Of a stretch of DNA of 41,228 nucleotides, positions 23,338-31,824 are shown piece after piece. The notes below the pieces were generated by a model. That model was not told the DNA's origin. It was given only the letters and a program-made list of their open reading frames with translations, and searched no databases. Every line of letters begins with the position of its first letter. Position 1 is the first letter of the stretch. The position numbers and the translations under genes are program-made. Source of the stretch: an uncultured Akkermansia sp. (GTDB taxonomy: Bacteria; Verrucomicrobiota; Verrucomicrobiia; Verrucomicrobiales; Akkermansiaceae); assembly GCA_904501975.1 (NCBI GenBank), contig CAJGCZ010000017.1, forward strand, positions 1 to 41,228, read 5' to 3'.

Positions 23338-24374
23338 TGATGGAAGCCACGGCAACGCCTAAAAAAGAGAGTTATTTTTATCTCAGCGCCTTAACAGTAC
23401 TCTCCGCCTTGGCGGTGGTTATGTTGCATTTTAATGGCATCTTTTGGCAACACAAGCAAGAGATATGGCTTTCCAGCTGTCTTATTGAGGCGCTGTTTTA
23501 TTTTGCCGTTCCGGTATTTTTTATGATAAGCGGTTGCACGCTGATTGATTACAAAAAGAGGTACAGCACACCTACCTTTTTTGTTAAGCGCATGCACCGC
23601 ACCCTCATTCCTTTTCTTCTGTGGTCGCTTATTTCTCTGGTTTCGATGTGGAATTATGACTCCACGTTGGATTTACACCCTTGGAGCGTGGTCTGCGGCA
23701 TCATGAAACAGGAGTACATGCCCATATACTGGTTTTTCATGCCCTTGTTTGCCATCTACCTGTGTATGCCGGTGTTGGCGGATATGGAGCACAAGGTCAA
23801 AACATTTAGCTATATGGCGCTGTTGGGCTGCATAACGATAGGTATCTTCAGCATGCTGAGAAACAACGGCTTGCCTGCATTCAACCAGGCATTAGAGGCG
23901 CCTCTTTGCGGCGGCTTCCTGGTCTATCCTTTGTTGGGCTACGTTTTGCACCACAAAGAGCTCAGCATGAAAGCCCGCGGATGGTTGTACGCCGGTGGTT
24001 TACTTTGTTTTGCGGCACATTTCATCTCCATGTACTGGTTTAGCCCTGCTCAGGGCGGTATCTGCGGCGTGTTCAAAAACTATCTGTATATCACCACCAT
24101 TATTCAGGCCTGCGCCGTTTTCGTCTTCTTTCGCTACCATGCAGATACCCTTGCCCGCTGCAAATGGATAAAAAGAGCCATACTATTTGCTCAACCCGCC
24201 ACCTTGGGTATTTATCTCTCGCACATGTATGTGCACTACACCTTAACAGCCACCGTGTGCGACGCCACATCGGTACTGTACAGAACGCTCGGTGCGGTCA
24301 CAGTCTTTGTTCTACTTACCTGCGGAATCCGATTATTACAGAAATTCCGATTCCTTCGCTATCTTTTCCCCTGA
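23334..24374 (+). CDS. Acyltransferase-3 family membrane protein
   Basis: 346 aa with about ten transmembrane helices; transfers acyl (often O-acetyl) groups onto extracytoplasmic sugars in this family. The first helix carries LTVLSALAVVMLHFNG, with the conserved histidine of the family. An FFVKRMHRTLIPFLLWSL segment (about 82-99) matches the R-x-x-R/IP region of OafA-type enzymes. Three consecutive ATG codons (23334, 23337, 23340) are possible starts, and the first overlaps the nadD stop. Probable target: a surface polysaccharide or peptidoglycan-linked sugar. The acceptor cannot be determined here. Confidence 0.85.
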   Translation: MMMEATATPKKESYFYLSALTVLSALAVVMLHFNGIFWQHKQEIWLSSCLIEALFYFAVPVFFMISGCTLIDYKKRYSTPTFFVKRMHRTLIPFLLWSLISLVSMWNYDSTLDLHPWSVVCGIMKQEYMPIYWFFMPLFAIYLCMPVLADMEHKVKTFSYMALLGCITIGIFSMLRNNGLPAFNQALEAPLCGGFLVYPLLGYVLHHKELSMKARGWLYAGGLLCFAAHFISMYWFSPAQGGICGVFKNYLYITTIIQACAVFVFFRYHADTLARCKWIKRAILFAQPATLGIYLSHMYVHYTLTATVCDATSVLYRTLGAVTVFVLLTCGIRLLQKFRFLRYLFP

Positions 24375-24401
24375 TGCGTCCCCGGGCAAGCTAACAATTG
24401 T

Positions 24402-24424
24402 GCGGTAAAATTAAGCCATACCGC
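24402..24424 (+). promoter_or_regulatory. Operator-like inverted repeat upstream of aguB
   Basis: GCGGTA (24402-24407) and TACCGC (24419-24424) form a 6-bp inverted repeat with an 11-nt spacer, ending directly before the -35 of the aguB promoter. It resembles a repressor or activator site. There is no U-tract, so it is not a terminator. Confidence 0.35.
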
Positions 24425-24453
24425 TTGCACACGGCGCGTTTGCATGGTATACT
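24425..24453 (+). promoter_or_regulatory. Promoter giving leaderless aguB mRNA
   Basis: TTGCAC (24425-24430), a 17-bp spacer and TATACT (24448-24453), then 6 nt to the ATG at 24460. It drives the aguB-Gfo/Idh-hrpA unit. Confidence 0.7.
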
Positions 24454-24459
24454 TTAGCC

Positions 24460-25314
24460 ATGCCCAAGATTGCACTGATTCAGCAAGAGGCCGTGGCAGA
24501 CCCGGCAGAAAACAAACGTTTGCAGATGAATGCTATCCGAGAAGCCGCCGCAGGTGGCGCTCAAATTGTCTGCACGCAGGAAATGTGCACCACCCTGTAC
24601 TTTTGCCGTACACAGGATTGCGAGCTGTTTAACACAGCCGACCCGATTCCCGGCGCCTGGACAGATGAACTGTGCGACTTAGCTCGCGAACTGAACATTG
24701 TGATTGTTGCCGCCGGGTTTGAGAAACGCGCCACCGGCATCTACCACAACACAGCTTGGGTTATTGATGCAGACGGCACTTTCTTGGGCATGTACCGCAA
24801 AATGCACATACCGCAAGACCCCGGGTTTGAGGAGAAGTTCTACTTTACCCCCGGCGACCTCGGCTACAAATGCTTTGATACCCGCTATGGGCGCATTGGT
24901 GTTCTTATTTGCTGGGATCAATGGTACCCCGAAGCCGCACGCCTTACCGCCATGCTGGGCGCGGAGATTATCTTCTACCCCACGGCAATCGGTTGGATTC
25001 CCGGAGAGGAAGAGCTTTACACAGCTCAGCACTGCGCTTGGGAAACCGTGCAACGCGGCCATGCCGTAGCCAATGGCTGCTACATTTGCGCCGTCAACCG
25101 CTGCGGTGTTGAGGGAGAAACCACCTTCTGGGGGCAATCATTCGTGGCAGATTATTGCGGTCAAATTGTCGCTAAAGCACCGGTGAAAGAACGCACCATT
25201 CTGTATGCCGATGTTGATTTGAATGCCTTGGAAGACCACCGCCGCATTTGGCCCTTCTTCCGCGACCGCCGCATTGATTCCTACGGAGGCATCACCCAAC
25301 GCTGGGGCAAATAA
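24460..25314 (+). CDS. aguB: N-carbamoylputrescine amidase
   Basis: Nitrilase-superfamily amidohydrolase that releases putrescine, CO2 and ammonia from N-carbamoylputrescine, the last step of the agmatine route to putrescine. 284 aa. The catalytic triad is visible: E41 (TQEMCTTLYFC), K114 (YRKMHIPQDPGFEEKFYF) and C151 (ICWDQWYPEAARL). The long YRKMHIPQDP segment and the tail IDSYGGITQRWGK are diagnostic of AguB over other nitrilase members. Cytosolic. It heads a three-gene unit. The agmatine deiminase partner (AguA) is not in the window. Its product can feed carboxynorspermidine synthase at 39995-41224. Confidence 0.94.
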   Translation: MPKIALIQQEAVADPAENKRLQMNAIREAAAGGAQIVCTQEMCTTLYFCRTQDCELFNTADPIPGAWTDELCDLARELNIVIVAAGFEKRATGIYHNTAWVIDADGTFLGMYRKMHIPQDPGFEEKFYFTPGDLGYKCFDTRYGRIGVLICWDQWYPEAARLTAMLGAEIIFYPTAIGWIPGEEELYTAQHCAWETVQRGHAVANGCYICAVNRCGVEGETTFWGQSFVADYCGQIVAKAPVKERTILYADVDLNALEDHRRIWPFFRDRRIDSYGGITQRWGK

Positions 25315-25323
25315 TTACCATAC

Positions 25324-26646
25324 ATGGCAGAAAACTCACAGACCGGAAGCAAGCCACCACTGCGCGTCGTTGTTGTGGGCATGGGGGTACGCTCCATGAT
25401 TTATTCCAGCGTGGCGCTTACCAACCCGGAGTTGTTGCGTATTGTCGGCGTGGTGGATGTAGACCCGCGACGTCGCGAATACGCCAAACTCACTTTTGGG
25501 TTGGAGGATAGCCGGTGCTTCAGTTCTGTAGAGGATTTTGTTGCCGTACCCAAATTTGCAGATGCCGTTATTAACGGCACCATGGATCGCCTGCATGTAA
25601 GCACCTCGCTGCCCATACTGAGGCATGGTTACGACATGCTGCTGGAAAAGCCCTTTGCCCAAAACGAGGAAGAAGCCGCCACCCTGATTCGCTGCGTGCA
25701 AGAAACCGGGCGCACGGTGATGGTGTGCCACGTGTTGCGCTATGCCCCCTTCTACCAGCGAATTAAGCAAGTTCTCAACTCCGGAGAGATAGGCCATGTC
25801 ATTAACATTCACATGGCAGCACAGGTGAACTATTTCCACGAAAGCGTTTCCTTTGTTCGTGGCAAATATGCCTCTGCAGAAATATGCGGCTCCGGTATGT
25901 TGCTCACCAAATGCAGCCACGACCTTGACCTGATGGCATGGTTGATGGGCGATAACAGACCGCAGCGTATATCAAGCGTTGGCAGCATGTACCAATTTGT
26001 CCCCTCCCATGCCCCGCAAGGAGCCGGCACCCACTGCATCAACAACTGCCCGGTTGAGCGCGAATGCCCTTATTCGGCTCGCCGTCTGTATATCGAAAAT
26101 CCGCAGCGCTGGGCAGATAACGTGTGGTACGATAGCAATTGCGCCCCGCCCGATACGAACGAGGCAAAGGAAAAATTGCTCAGCACCCCGGATAATCCCT
26201 ACAGCCGTTGCGTTTACCGTTGCGAAACAGATATTGTTGACCACCAATCCGTGCTTCTGCACTTCAAGGATGGCGCTACCGGCACGTTCTCCATGACGGG
26301 AGGGGCCTCCGTATCTGCACGCAACATCCATATTATCGGCACCCGTGGTGAGCTCTACGGCACCTTCGAGACCGGCCGCTTCACTATCTCACACATTGCC
26401 CCCGGAGCCCCTTCGGGGCGCGTGATGCACATGGTAGATATTTCTGCCAGCCAAGAGGGCTGCCACCATGGCGGCGGAGACCGCGAGGTTGTGATGGATT
26501 TCATTGCCTATTTACGAGGGGATCCCACCTCTCCCGGCCGCACTTTGCTTGATGATTCAGTGGTAGGCCACCGCATTGTTTACTTGGCCGAGAAATCGCG
26601 CCTAGCCAACGGCGCCATTCAGGAATGGCCTGAGGATGAGAGATAA
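25324..26646 (+). CDS. Gfo/Idh/MocA oxidoreductase with cysteine-rich insert
   Basis: NAD(P)-dependent dehydrogenase of the glucose-fructose oxidoreductase family, 440 aa. A Rossmann loop is at VVVVGMGVRS (15-24), the EKP motif at 108-110 (LLEKPFAQ), and the catalytic region KCSHDLDLMAWLMGD at about 196-210. An insert of about 70 residues carries C238, C242 and C248 (CINNCPVERECPYSARR), then C273, C296 and C300. This arrangement could bind zinc or an iron-sulfur cluster and is not needed for the core fold. Substrate probably a sugar or cyclitol; unknown. It lies 9 nt after aguB and 5 nt before hrpA, with no Shine-Dalgarno site on either side. Confidence 0.85.
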   Translation: MAENSQTGSKPPLRVVVVGMGVRSMIYSSVALTNPELLRIVGVVDVDPRRREYAKLTFGLEDSRCFSSVEDFVAVPKFADAVINGTMDRLHVSTSLPILRHGYDMLLEKPFAQNEEEAATLIRCVQETGRTVMVCHVLRYAPFYQRIKQVLNSGEIGHVINIHMAAQVNYFHESVSFVRGKYASAEICGSGMLLTKCSHDLDLMAWLMGDNRPQRISSVGSMYQFVPSHAPQGAGTHCINNCPVERECPYSARRLYIENPQRWADNVWYDSNCAPPDTNEAKEKLLSTPDNPYSRCVYRCETDIVDHQSVLLHFKDGATGTFSMTGGASVSARNIHIIGTRGELYGTFETGRFTISHIAPGAPSGRVMHMVDISASQEGCHHGGGDREVVMDFIAYLRGDPTSPGRTLLDDSVVGHRIVYLAEKSRLANGAIQEWPEDER

Positions 26647-26651
26647 AACCC

Positions 26652-29600
26652 ATGCCGGACACCCCACACAGCACCACGGGTTTTAAGTACCCGGATTTGC
26701 CTATTTCTCGCAAACGCCGCGAGATAGCGGACGCTTTACGAAAAAATAGAGTGGTGGTTGTCGTGGGCGAAACCGGTAGCGGCAAAACAACCCAGCTCCC
26801 CAAAATTGCCTTAGAAGTGGCAGGCGACCGCAAAGGAATGCTTGGTTGTACACAGCCCCGCCGCTTGGCGGCCGTGGCCGTGGCTCGCCGTATTGCTGAA
26901 GAGGTGGGGTGCGACATCGGCTCCTATGTGGGCTACCAAGTGCGTTTTGACGACAAAACCGGCAAAGATACTAAGCTGAAGCTGATGACGGACGGTATTC
27001 TGCTGGCAGAAACGCAAGACGACCGCGACCTGCGCAAGTACCACACCATTATTTTGGACGAAGCACACGAGCGCAGTCTGAATATTGACTTTTTGCTGGG
27101 CTACCTGAAACTGCTGCTTCAGCGCAGAAAAGACCTCAAGCTCATCATTTCCTCTGCCACTATGGATGCCGGAGCCTTCTCCGAGTTTTTTGACCACGCA
27201 CCGGTCATTAATGTGGAAGGCCGTACCTACCATGTAGATTATCACTACATGCCCCAGCGCCATGCAGACGAAGAGTTGCCCCAGCATGTAGCCCGTGCCG
27301 TTAAATGGTTATCGGAATACGATAACCGCGGAGATGTGCTGGTATTCCTTCCCGGTGAACGCGAGATTAGGGATTGCGCCGATGAACTGAATGCCCTCAA
27401 CTTGCCACATACCGACATCCTTCCGCTCTTTGCCCGATTGGGGCTAGGCGAACAACAGCGCATTTTTCATCCGTCCGGTAAAAAGCGGCGCATTGTTTTG
27501 GCCACCAACGTGGCCGAAACATCGTTGACCATTCCCGGTATTATCTATGTCATTGATAGTGGCCTCGCCCGTATTTCCCGTTACCTGCCCGGTAGGCAAA
27601 TTCAGCGTCTTCAGGTGGAAAACATATCGCAAGCCAGTGCGCGCCAACGTGCAGGCCGATGCGGCCGTGTAACAGAAGGTGTGTGCATTCGTTTGTATTC
27701 GGAGGCTGACTTTGAAGAACGAGATGCTTACACCGACCCGGAAATTAAGCGCAGTGCATTGGCCGGTGTCATTTTGCGCATGGCGGATTTGCATCTTCCC
27801 CCCTTAGGAGAGTTTCCCCTGCCGGATCCGCCCAGCCCCCGCTTAGTCAACGAAGGCTACAAAACATTGCGAGAAATTGGTGCGCTGGACCGCCGCAAAC
27901 AACTCACCCCCACCGGCAAAAGCTTGGCAAGACTCCCCTTAGACCCGCGCTTAGGCCGCATGCTGCTGGAGGCAGACAAGCAACATTGCTTGCCGGAGAT
28001 GCTCGTCATTGTGGCCGGATTAAGCATCATGGACCCGCGCGAGCGCCCGCAAGAGTTTGCCACCCAGGCAGACCAGGCTCACGCGCAATGGAAAAACGCA
28101 GATAGCGATTTCCTTTCCATGCTTACCCTGTGGCGCAGTTCGCTGGAGTTCAAAACAAAACGCAGCCTTAACCGCAACCAACTCCGCAAGTGGTGCAGCA
28201 AAAATTATCTGAGCTTCTTGCGCATGGTGGAGTGGCATAATCTGGAGCAGGATTTGGCCTCTGCACTACAAGATACCATGCGCTGGAACATTCCGGAGCT
28301 TGCCCCCGAGGCAGAACAAGCCACCCCGGAAATGATACACCGCTCTATTCTGGCCGGAGCCCCGCTTCAATTCGGCTTCTGGCGTACAGAAGAAAAAGTT
28401 TATCGAGGTGCTGGCGGGCGAGACTTCTCCATTTTCCCCGGTAGCGGCATGTTCCGCCGCAACAAGCGAGCAGAATGGATTTTCGGCACAGAGCTGGTGG
28501 AAACCAGCCGCCTCTTCATGCGCCGCTGTGCGGTGTTGGAGCCTGTTTGGGTGGAACAGATTGCCCCGCAACTCTGCTCGCACCATGCTTATGATGCGGC
28601 TTGGGACCAAGCTGCCGGTGTCGTATTTGCAAAAGAACGCGTAACGTGCGGCGGCCTTACCATTATTGACGGTAGGCGCATTAGTTACGCAAGAGTGAAT
28701 CTGCCTGCCGCCCGGGAAATCATGATTCGCGACGGCATTATGGAGCGCAAGCTGCGCCACCCCATGCCCTTCCTTAAACACTTAGCCGAAATGCGCGACG
28801 AGGTGCGCACCGCCGAGGCCAAATTGCGCCGGCGCGACCTCATTTGGTGCAGCGAAGGAGTCTTTAACTTCTTTGCAGAGAGACTGCCCAAGGATTGTGC
28901 CAGTGAAAAAGCCCTGCGCAACTGGTGCGATAAAGAAGACAAAAAGAATCCGCAGCTCCTCTTTATACCGTATAACGATTGCGTCTACCCCGGCGAAGAC
29001 CATGCCCCCGCTGATTTGTACCCGGATGAATTGCATGTAGCCGGTGGTGAATACCCGGTTTATTATAGCCACGACCCCGGTGAAGCGGATGACGGTATTA
29101 CCCTTGGCGTGCATATCGACCAGATGGAGCAATTCCCGGATTGGCTGCCAAGTTGGGGTGTGTTTGCGCACTTAGCCAATCGAGTGGAAATATTATTGCG
29201 TACGCTGCCGAAAGATGTGCGCAATTTCCTGATGCCCATACGCGAAGCTGCAGAAGATTTTGCAGAGGATTGGTACGATAAAGAGCCGGATCGCTCTCTC
29301 GGCCAAGCTATGGCAGAGTTTGTGATGCGTCGCACGCAAAAATTCTGCAACGCGCAGCAGTTCGATTTTTCCCGTTTACCCGCTGAGTTTATTACCAAAA
29401 TATGGGTATGCGATGATGAAGGGGACGAACTGGCTTTCGGCACCGATGTGGCAGCCATACGCGAGCATCTGGCAGAATACCAACAAAAGAGATTCCGCAA
29501 GCAAGCCTCGCGCACATTCTCTGCTACAGCCATGACCCGCTGGGATTGCGGAAACCTGCCTGCCACGGTGGATGTGGGTACCGGCGTGGGCTACCCTGCC

Positions 29601-30374
29601 CTCCAAGATGATGGTGAGCACGTTCGCATCAAGGTGTATCCGACTCAGCAAGAGGCAGATATGGCACACCGATTCGGAGTTCGCCGTTTGGCGTTGATTA
29701 AGCATGGCGATTTCATTAACGGCATCCGTAAGCGCTTGCCCATGAAATCCATGGAAGCAAAATTGGCACTAACTACCGTGGGCGCCGCCCCTAAGAACAA
29801 TGTTGCCGATACGCTGTATGCGGCGATGGATGCCGCTTTATGCAGCCCCCTCCCCCGCACCCCCGAAGCATTTGATGCCGCTTGCCTGAAAATGCGGGAG
29901 AAAGTGTATGATACCATAGCCGGGCCGCTCAATAAACTTTGGGAGCAATTGGCGGAGGCAGACAGAGCAATCCGCGAATACACGCTCACGGCGGGACGCG
30001 ATCGCTACGCTTCCCGCATTGCTGAGGATTTGCAGCGCGAGTGGCAATGGCTCACGCGCCCGTTCTTCCTTTCCTCCGCTGCACCGGATGCCCTGCAAGA
30101 CATCTCACGCTTTTCCCGAGGAATCATCATGCGATTGCAAAAAATTGCTCAGCAACCCGCCATCCGCGAATTGGAGCGTATTGATACGTTCAACGCGGCC
30201 ATACGGGGAGATTTTTACGAGCAGTTTTCTCACCATGCGGCTTCACCGGCTTGGTTAGCCTATGGGTTGATGGTAGCAGAATACAGGCTCTCTGTTTTCG
30301 CGCCCACGCTAGCAGTTAAGGGGCGTGCCTCTGCTAAAAAACTGGAGACTCTGGCAGAGTCCTTATCCTCATGA
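26652..30374 (+). CDS. hrpA: DEAH-box RNA helicase HrpA
   Basis: ATP-dependent 3'-5' RNA helicase, 1240 aa, close to the roughly 1300 aa of E. coli HrpA, which in E. coli rescues stalled ribosomes. Motif I GETGSGKT is at 39-46, DEAH at 136-139, SAT at 168-170, and motif VI QRAGRCGR at about 332-339. After these come the winged-helix/ratchet and OB regions, then the long HrpA-specific C-terminal region (DUF3418 type) from about residue 600. It is full length, with no frameshift. Third in the aguB unit. The next gene starts 26 nt after its stop, so read-through is possible. Confidence 0.94.
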   Translation: MPDTPHSTTGFKYPDLPISRKRREIADALRKNRVVVVVGETGSGKTTQLPKIALEVAGDRKGMLGCTQPRRLAAVAVARRIAEEVGCDIGSYVGYQVRFDDKTGKDTKLKLMTDGILLAETQDDRDLRKYHTIILDEAHERSLNIDFLLGYLKLLLQRRKDLKLIISSATMDAGAFSEFFDHAPVINVEGRTYHVDYHYMPQRHADEELPQHVARAVKWLSEYDNRGDVLVFLPGEREIRDCADELNALNLPHTDILPLFARLGLGEQQRIFHPSGKKRRIVLATNVAETSLTIPGIIYVIDSGLARISRYLPGRQIQRLQVENISQASARQRAGRCGRVTEGVCIRLYSEADFEERDAYTDPEIKRSALAGVILRMADLHLPPLGEFPLPDPPSPRLVNEGYKTLREIGALDRRKQLTPTGKSLARLPLDPRLGRMLLEADKQHCLPEMLVIVAGLSIMDPRERPQEFATQADQAHAQWKNADSDFLSMLTLWRSSLEFKTKRSLNRNQLRKWCSKNYLSFLRMVEWHNLEQDLASALQDTMRWNIPELAPEAEQATPEMIHRSILAGAPLQFGFWRTEEKVYRGAGGRDFSIFPGSGMFRRNKRAEWIFGTELVETSRLFMRRCAVLEPVWVEQIAPQLCSHHAYDAAWDQAAGVVFAKERVTCGGLTIIDGRRISYARVNLPAAREIMIRDGIMERKLRHPMPFLKHLAEMRDEVRTAEAKLRRRDLIWCSEGVFNFFAERLPKDCASEKALRNWCDKEDKKNPQLLFIPYNDCVYPGEDHAPADLYPDELHVAGGEYPVYYSHDPGEADDGITLGVHIDQMEQFPDWLPSWGVFAHLANRVEILLRTLPKDVRNFLMPIREAAEDFAEDWYDKEPDRSLGQAMAEFVMRRTQKFCNAQQFDFSRLPAEFITKIWVCDDEGDELAFGTDVAAIREHLAEYQQKRFRKQASRTFSATAMTRWDCGNLPATVDVGTGVGYPALQDDGEHVRIKVYPTQQEADMAHRFGVRRLALIKHGDFINGIRKRLPMKSMEAKLALTTVGAAPKNNVADTLYAAMDAALCSPLPRTPEAFDAACLKMREKVYDTIAGPLNKLWEQLAEADRAIREYTLTAGRDRYASRIAEDLQREWQWLTRPFFLSSAAPDALQDISRFSRGIIMRLQKIAQQPAIRELERIDTFNAAIRGDFYEQFSHHAASPAWLAYGLMVAEYRLSVFAPTLAVKGRASAKKLETLAESLSS

Positions 30375-30400
30375 AATTATAACAACTCTCTCCTCTCCCT

Positions 30401-31024
30401 ATGGGCTGCGGCAACATATTTTTAGCAATTTTGGGATTTTTGGGTCTTATGGTAGCAATGTCAGACAATAAGCCTAAAGCAATTATGATTATCATTTTTG
30501 TCATATTTGCTATTTTTATTATCGGCACGACCATTTCCTCAATAGTTGAGCATAAGCGCAGAACAACATCCGTGCGCGCCAAAATGCTCCTGCTTCGTCT
30601 TTCCCAAGAAAGCGGGTTGCGAGGCGACACCCTGATAGAGATTAAACAAGAGAAAACAAACCATGCCTGCATTTTGCAATTTTTTTCCAAGCAACGCATG
30701 TTTGCCATATTAGATTACCTCAACAAAGAGCAAAATGCTCGCTATCGCGTGTATCATTTCAACGACCTTTGCTCCTGGAAATCAGAAATAGATGAACGCA
30801 AAACAAAGATTGATGATAAGCTCCGAAAGGTCATCAAGTCTATTTCTGTTACACTTCGAATCCGAAGGGATGATGGCACAGGAAGAAGCAGCCTTGTAAC
30901 GGAACGTCTACTCCTGAAAAGCAGCACCTACGCTCTTGAAAAGGAGAGTTGTACCGCAGAGCTCAATAAACTCAAAGAGATTCAGCAACAGTTTAGCATG
31001 ATTAAACCTGAATCAGCCGAATAA
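30401..31024 (+). CDS. Small membrane protein, paralogue A of a tandem pair
   Basis: 207 aa, family not recognised. It starts MGCGN and has two N-terminal hydrophobic helices (about 5-20 and 27-48), then a soluble domain of about 150 residues. The domain shares with the gene at 31225-31824 the core QRMFAILDYLNKEQNARYRVYHF plus NDLCSW (about 98-127). The two also share a late strand-helix block ending LVTERLLL, CTAELNKLKEIQ and IKPES. The soluble part is expected to face the cytoplasm. It lies 26 nt after hrpA, without an obvious promoter or Shine-Dalgarno site. Function unknown; it probably works with its paralogue and the AAA+ ATPase downstream. Confidence 0.8.
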   Translation: MGCGNIFLAILGFLGLMVAMSDNKPKAIMIIIFVIFAIFIIGTTISSIVEHKRRTTSVRAKMLLLRLSQESGLRGDTLIEIKQEKTNHACILQFFSKQRMFAILDYLNKEQNARYRVYHFNDLCSWKSEIDERKTKIDDKLRKVIKSISVTLRIRRDDGTGRSSLVTERLLLKSSTYALEKESCTAELNKLKEIQQQFSMIKPESAE

Positions 31025-31071
31025 TCCCCCGAAATCGGCTTGCGTAATTATTGCTTCTCTACATTTGTTTC

Positions 31072-31099
31072 TTGAAAAATAACGGATAGGCGGTATAAT
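31072..31099 (+). promoter_or_regulatory. Strong promoter inside the paralogue cassette
   Basis: TTGAAA (31072-31077), a 16-bp spacer and perfect TATAAT (31094-31099), then 6 nt to the ATG of a 29-codon ORF at 31106. It would also drive the paralogue at 31225 and the AAA+ gene. Confidence 0.7.
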
Positions 31100-31105
31100 A
31101 GGGGC

Positions 31106-31195
31106 ATGAAAAAGTGCGTATTATGCCAACACCCGAAAACTCGCCCGTACCCGACGGCGCATGAGTTGAGTATATACGCTTATTCCGGCCAATGA
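31106..31195 (+). CDS. Possible 29-aa leaderless small protein
   Basis: Short ORF of 29 codons beginning MKKCVLCQHPKTRP and ending in a TGA, placed exactly 6 nt after a consensus -10. This is the same geometry as known genes in this window. The Cys-x2-Cys pair and His suggest possible metal binding. It ends 29 nt before the next gene. Three readings are open: a true small protein, a leader peptide regulating the downstream pair, or a chance ORF. No homologue is recognised. Confidence 0.45.
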   Translation: MKKCVLCQHPKTRPYPTAHELSIYAYSGQ

Positions 31196-31224
31196 GTTAA
31201 TCATCAAACATTATTATCAAACCC

Positions 31225-31824
31225 ATGGGCTGTGTCTTTTTTATTGTATGCGTTGTGCTGATATTTCTGGTATACGTGATTACCGGCAGTGTATTACTGA
31301 CGATTATTGCTTGGTCGGGCGTAGGGGTTACCCTGATATATATATCAGCTAAGGAGAAACGCACGGCCAATGACACCAAGCGTTATGCTAAGCGGCTTCT
31401 CAAACAGTTAACAAAAGAAGCCGGACTGAACGATGGTTATGCGATTGAACTAAATCTACAGAAAATCGACCAGGTTTGCCTGATAGAATTTTTCCAAAAT
31501 CAGCGCTATTTTGCTATTTTGAATTACTTTCACAAACCACGGAATGCGCGCTTTCGTGTCTATCATTTTAATGACCTTTGTTCCTGGGTATCTCGTGTAA
31601 CACGCAGCAAAGAACAAAGTTTCTTTCTCCTGGATATACTGGAATCCATCAACGTAGAGTTACAAGTCAGAACAACGAACAGTTTAGGAATGAGTCAGGT
31701 TGTAACGGAAACCCTGACCCTGCTCCACTCTAATACAGCCAAGCATTTGTGCACAACAGAGTTAGCCCAGCTTAAGGATATACAAAACCGACTTAAATTG
31801 ATTAAACCGGAATCAGAATCATGA
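31225..31824 (+). CDS. Small membrane protein, paralogue B of a tandem pair
   Basis: 199 aa, starting MGCVF. Two N-terminal helices (about 4-22 and 24-42) precede a soluble domain homologous to the gene at 30401-31024: QRYFAILNYFHKPRNARFRVYHF, NDLCSW, VVTETLTLL, CTTELAQLKDIQ and IKPES in the same order. The two copies are clearly diverged between these blocks, so the duplication is not recent. The stop overlaps the ATG of the AAA+ gene by 4 nt (ATGA at 31821-31824), which ties B directly to that ATPase. Function unknown. Confidence 0.82.
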   Translation: MGCVFFIVCVVLIFLVYVITGSVLLTIIAWSGVGVTLIYISAKEKRTANDTKRYAKRLLKQLTKEAGLNDGYAIELNLQKIDQVCLIEFFQNQRYFAILNYFHKPRNARFRVYHFNDLCSWVSRVTRSKEQSFFLLDILESINVELQVRTTNSLGMSQVVTETLTLLHSNTAKHLCTTELAQLKDIQNRLKLIKPESES

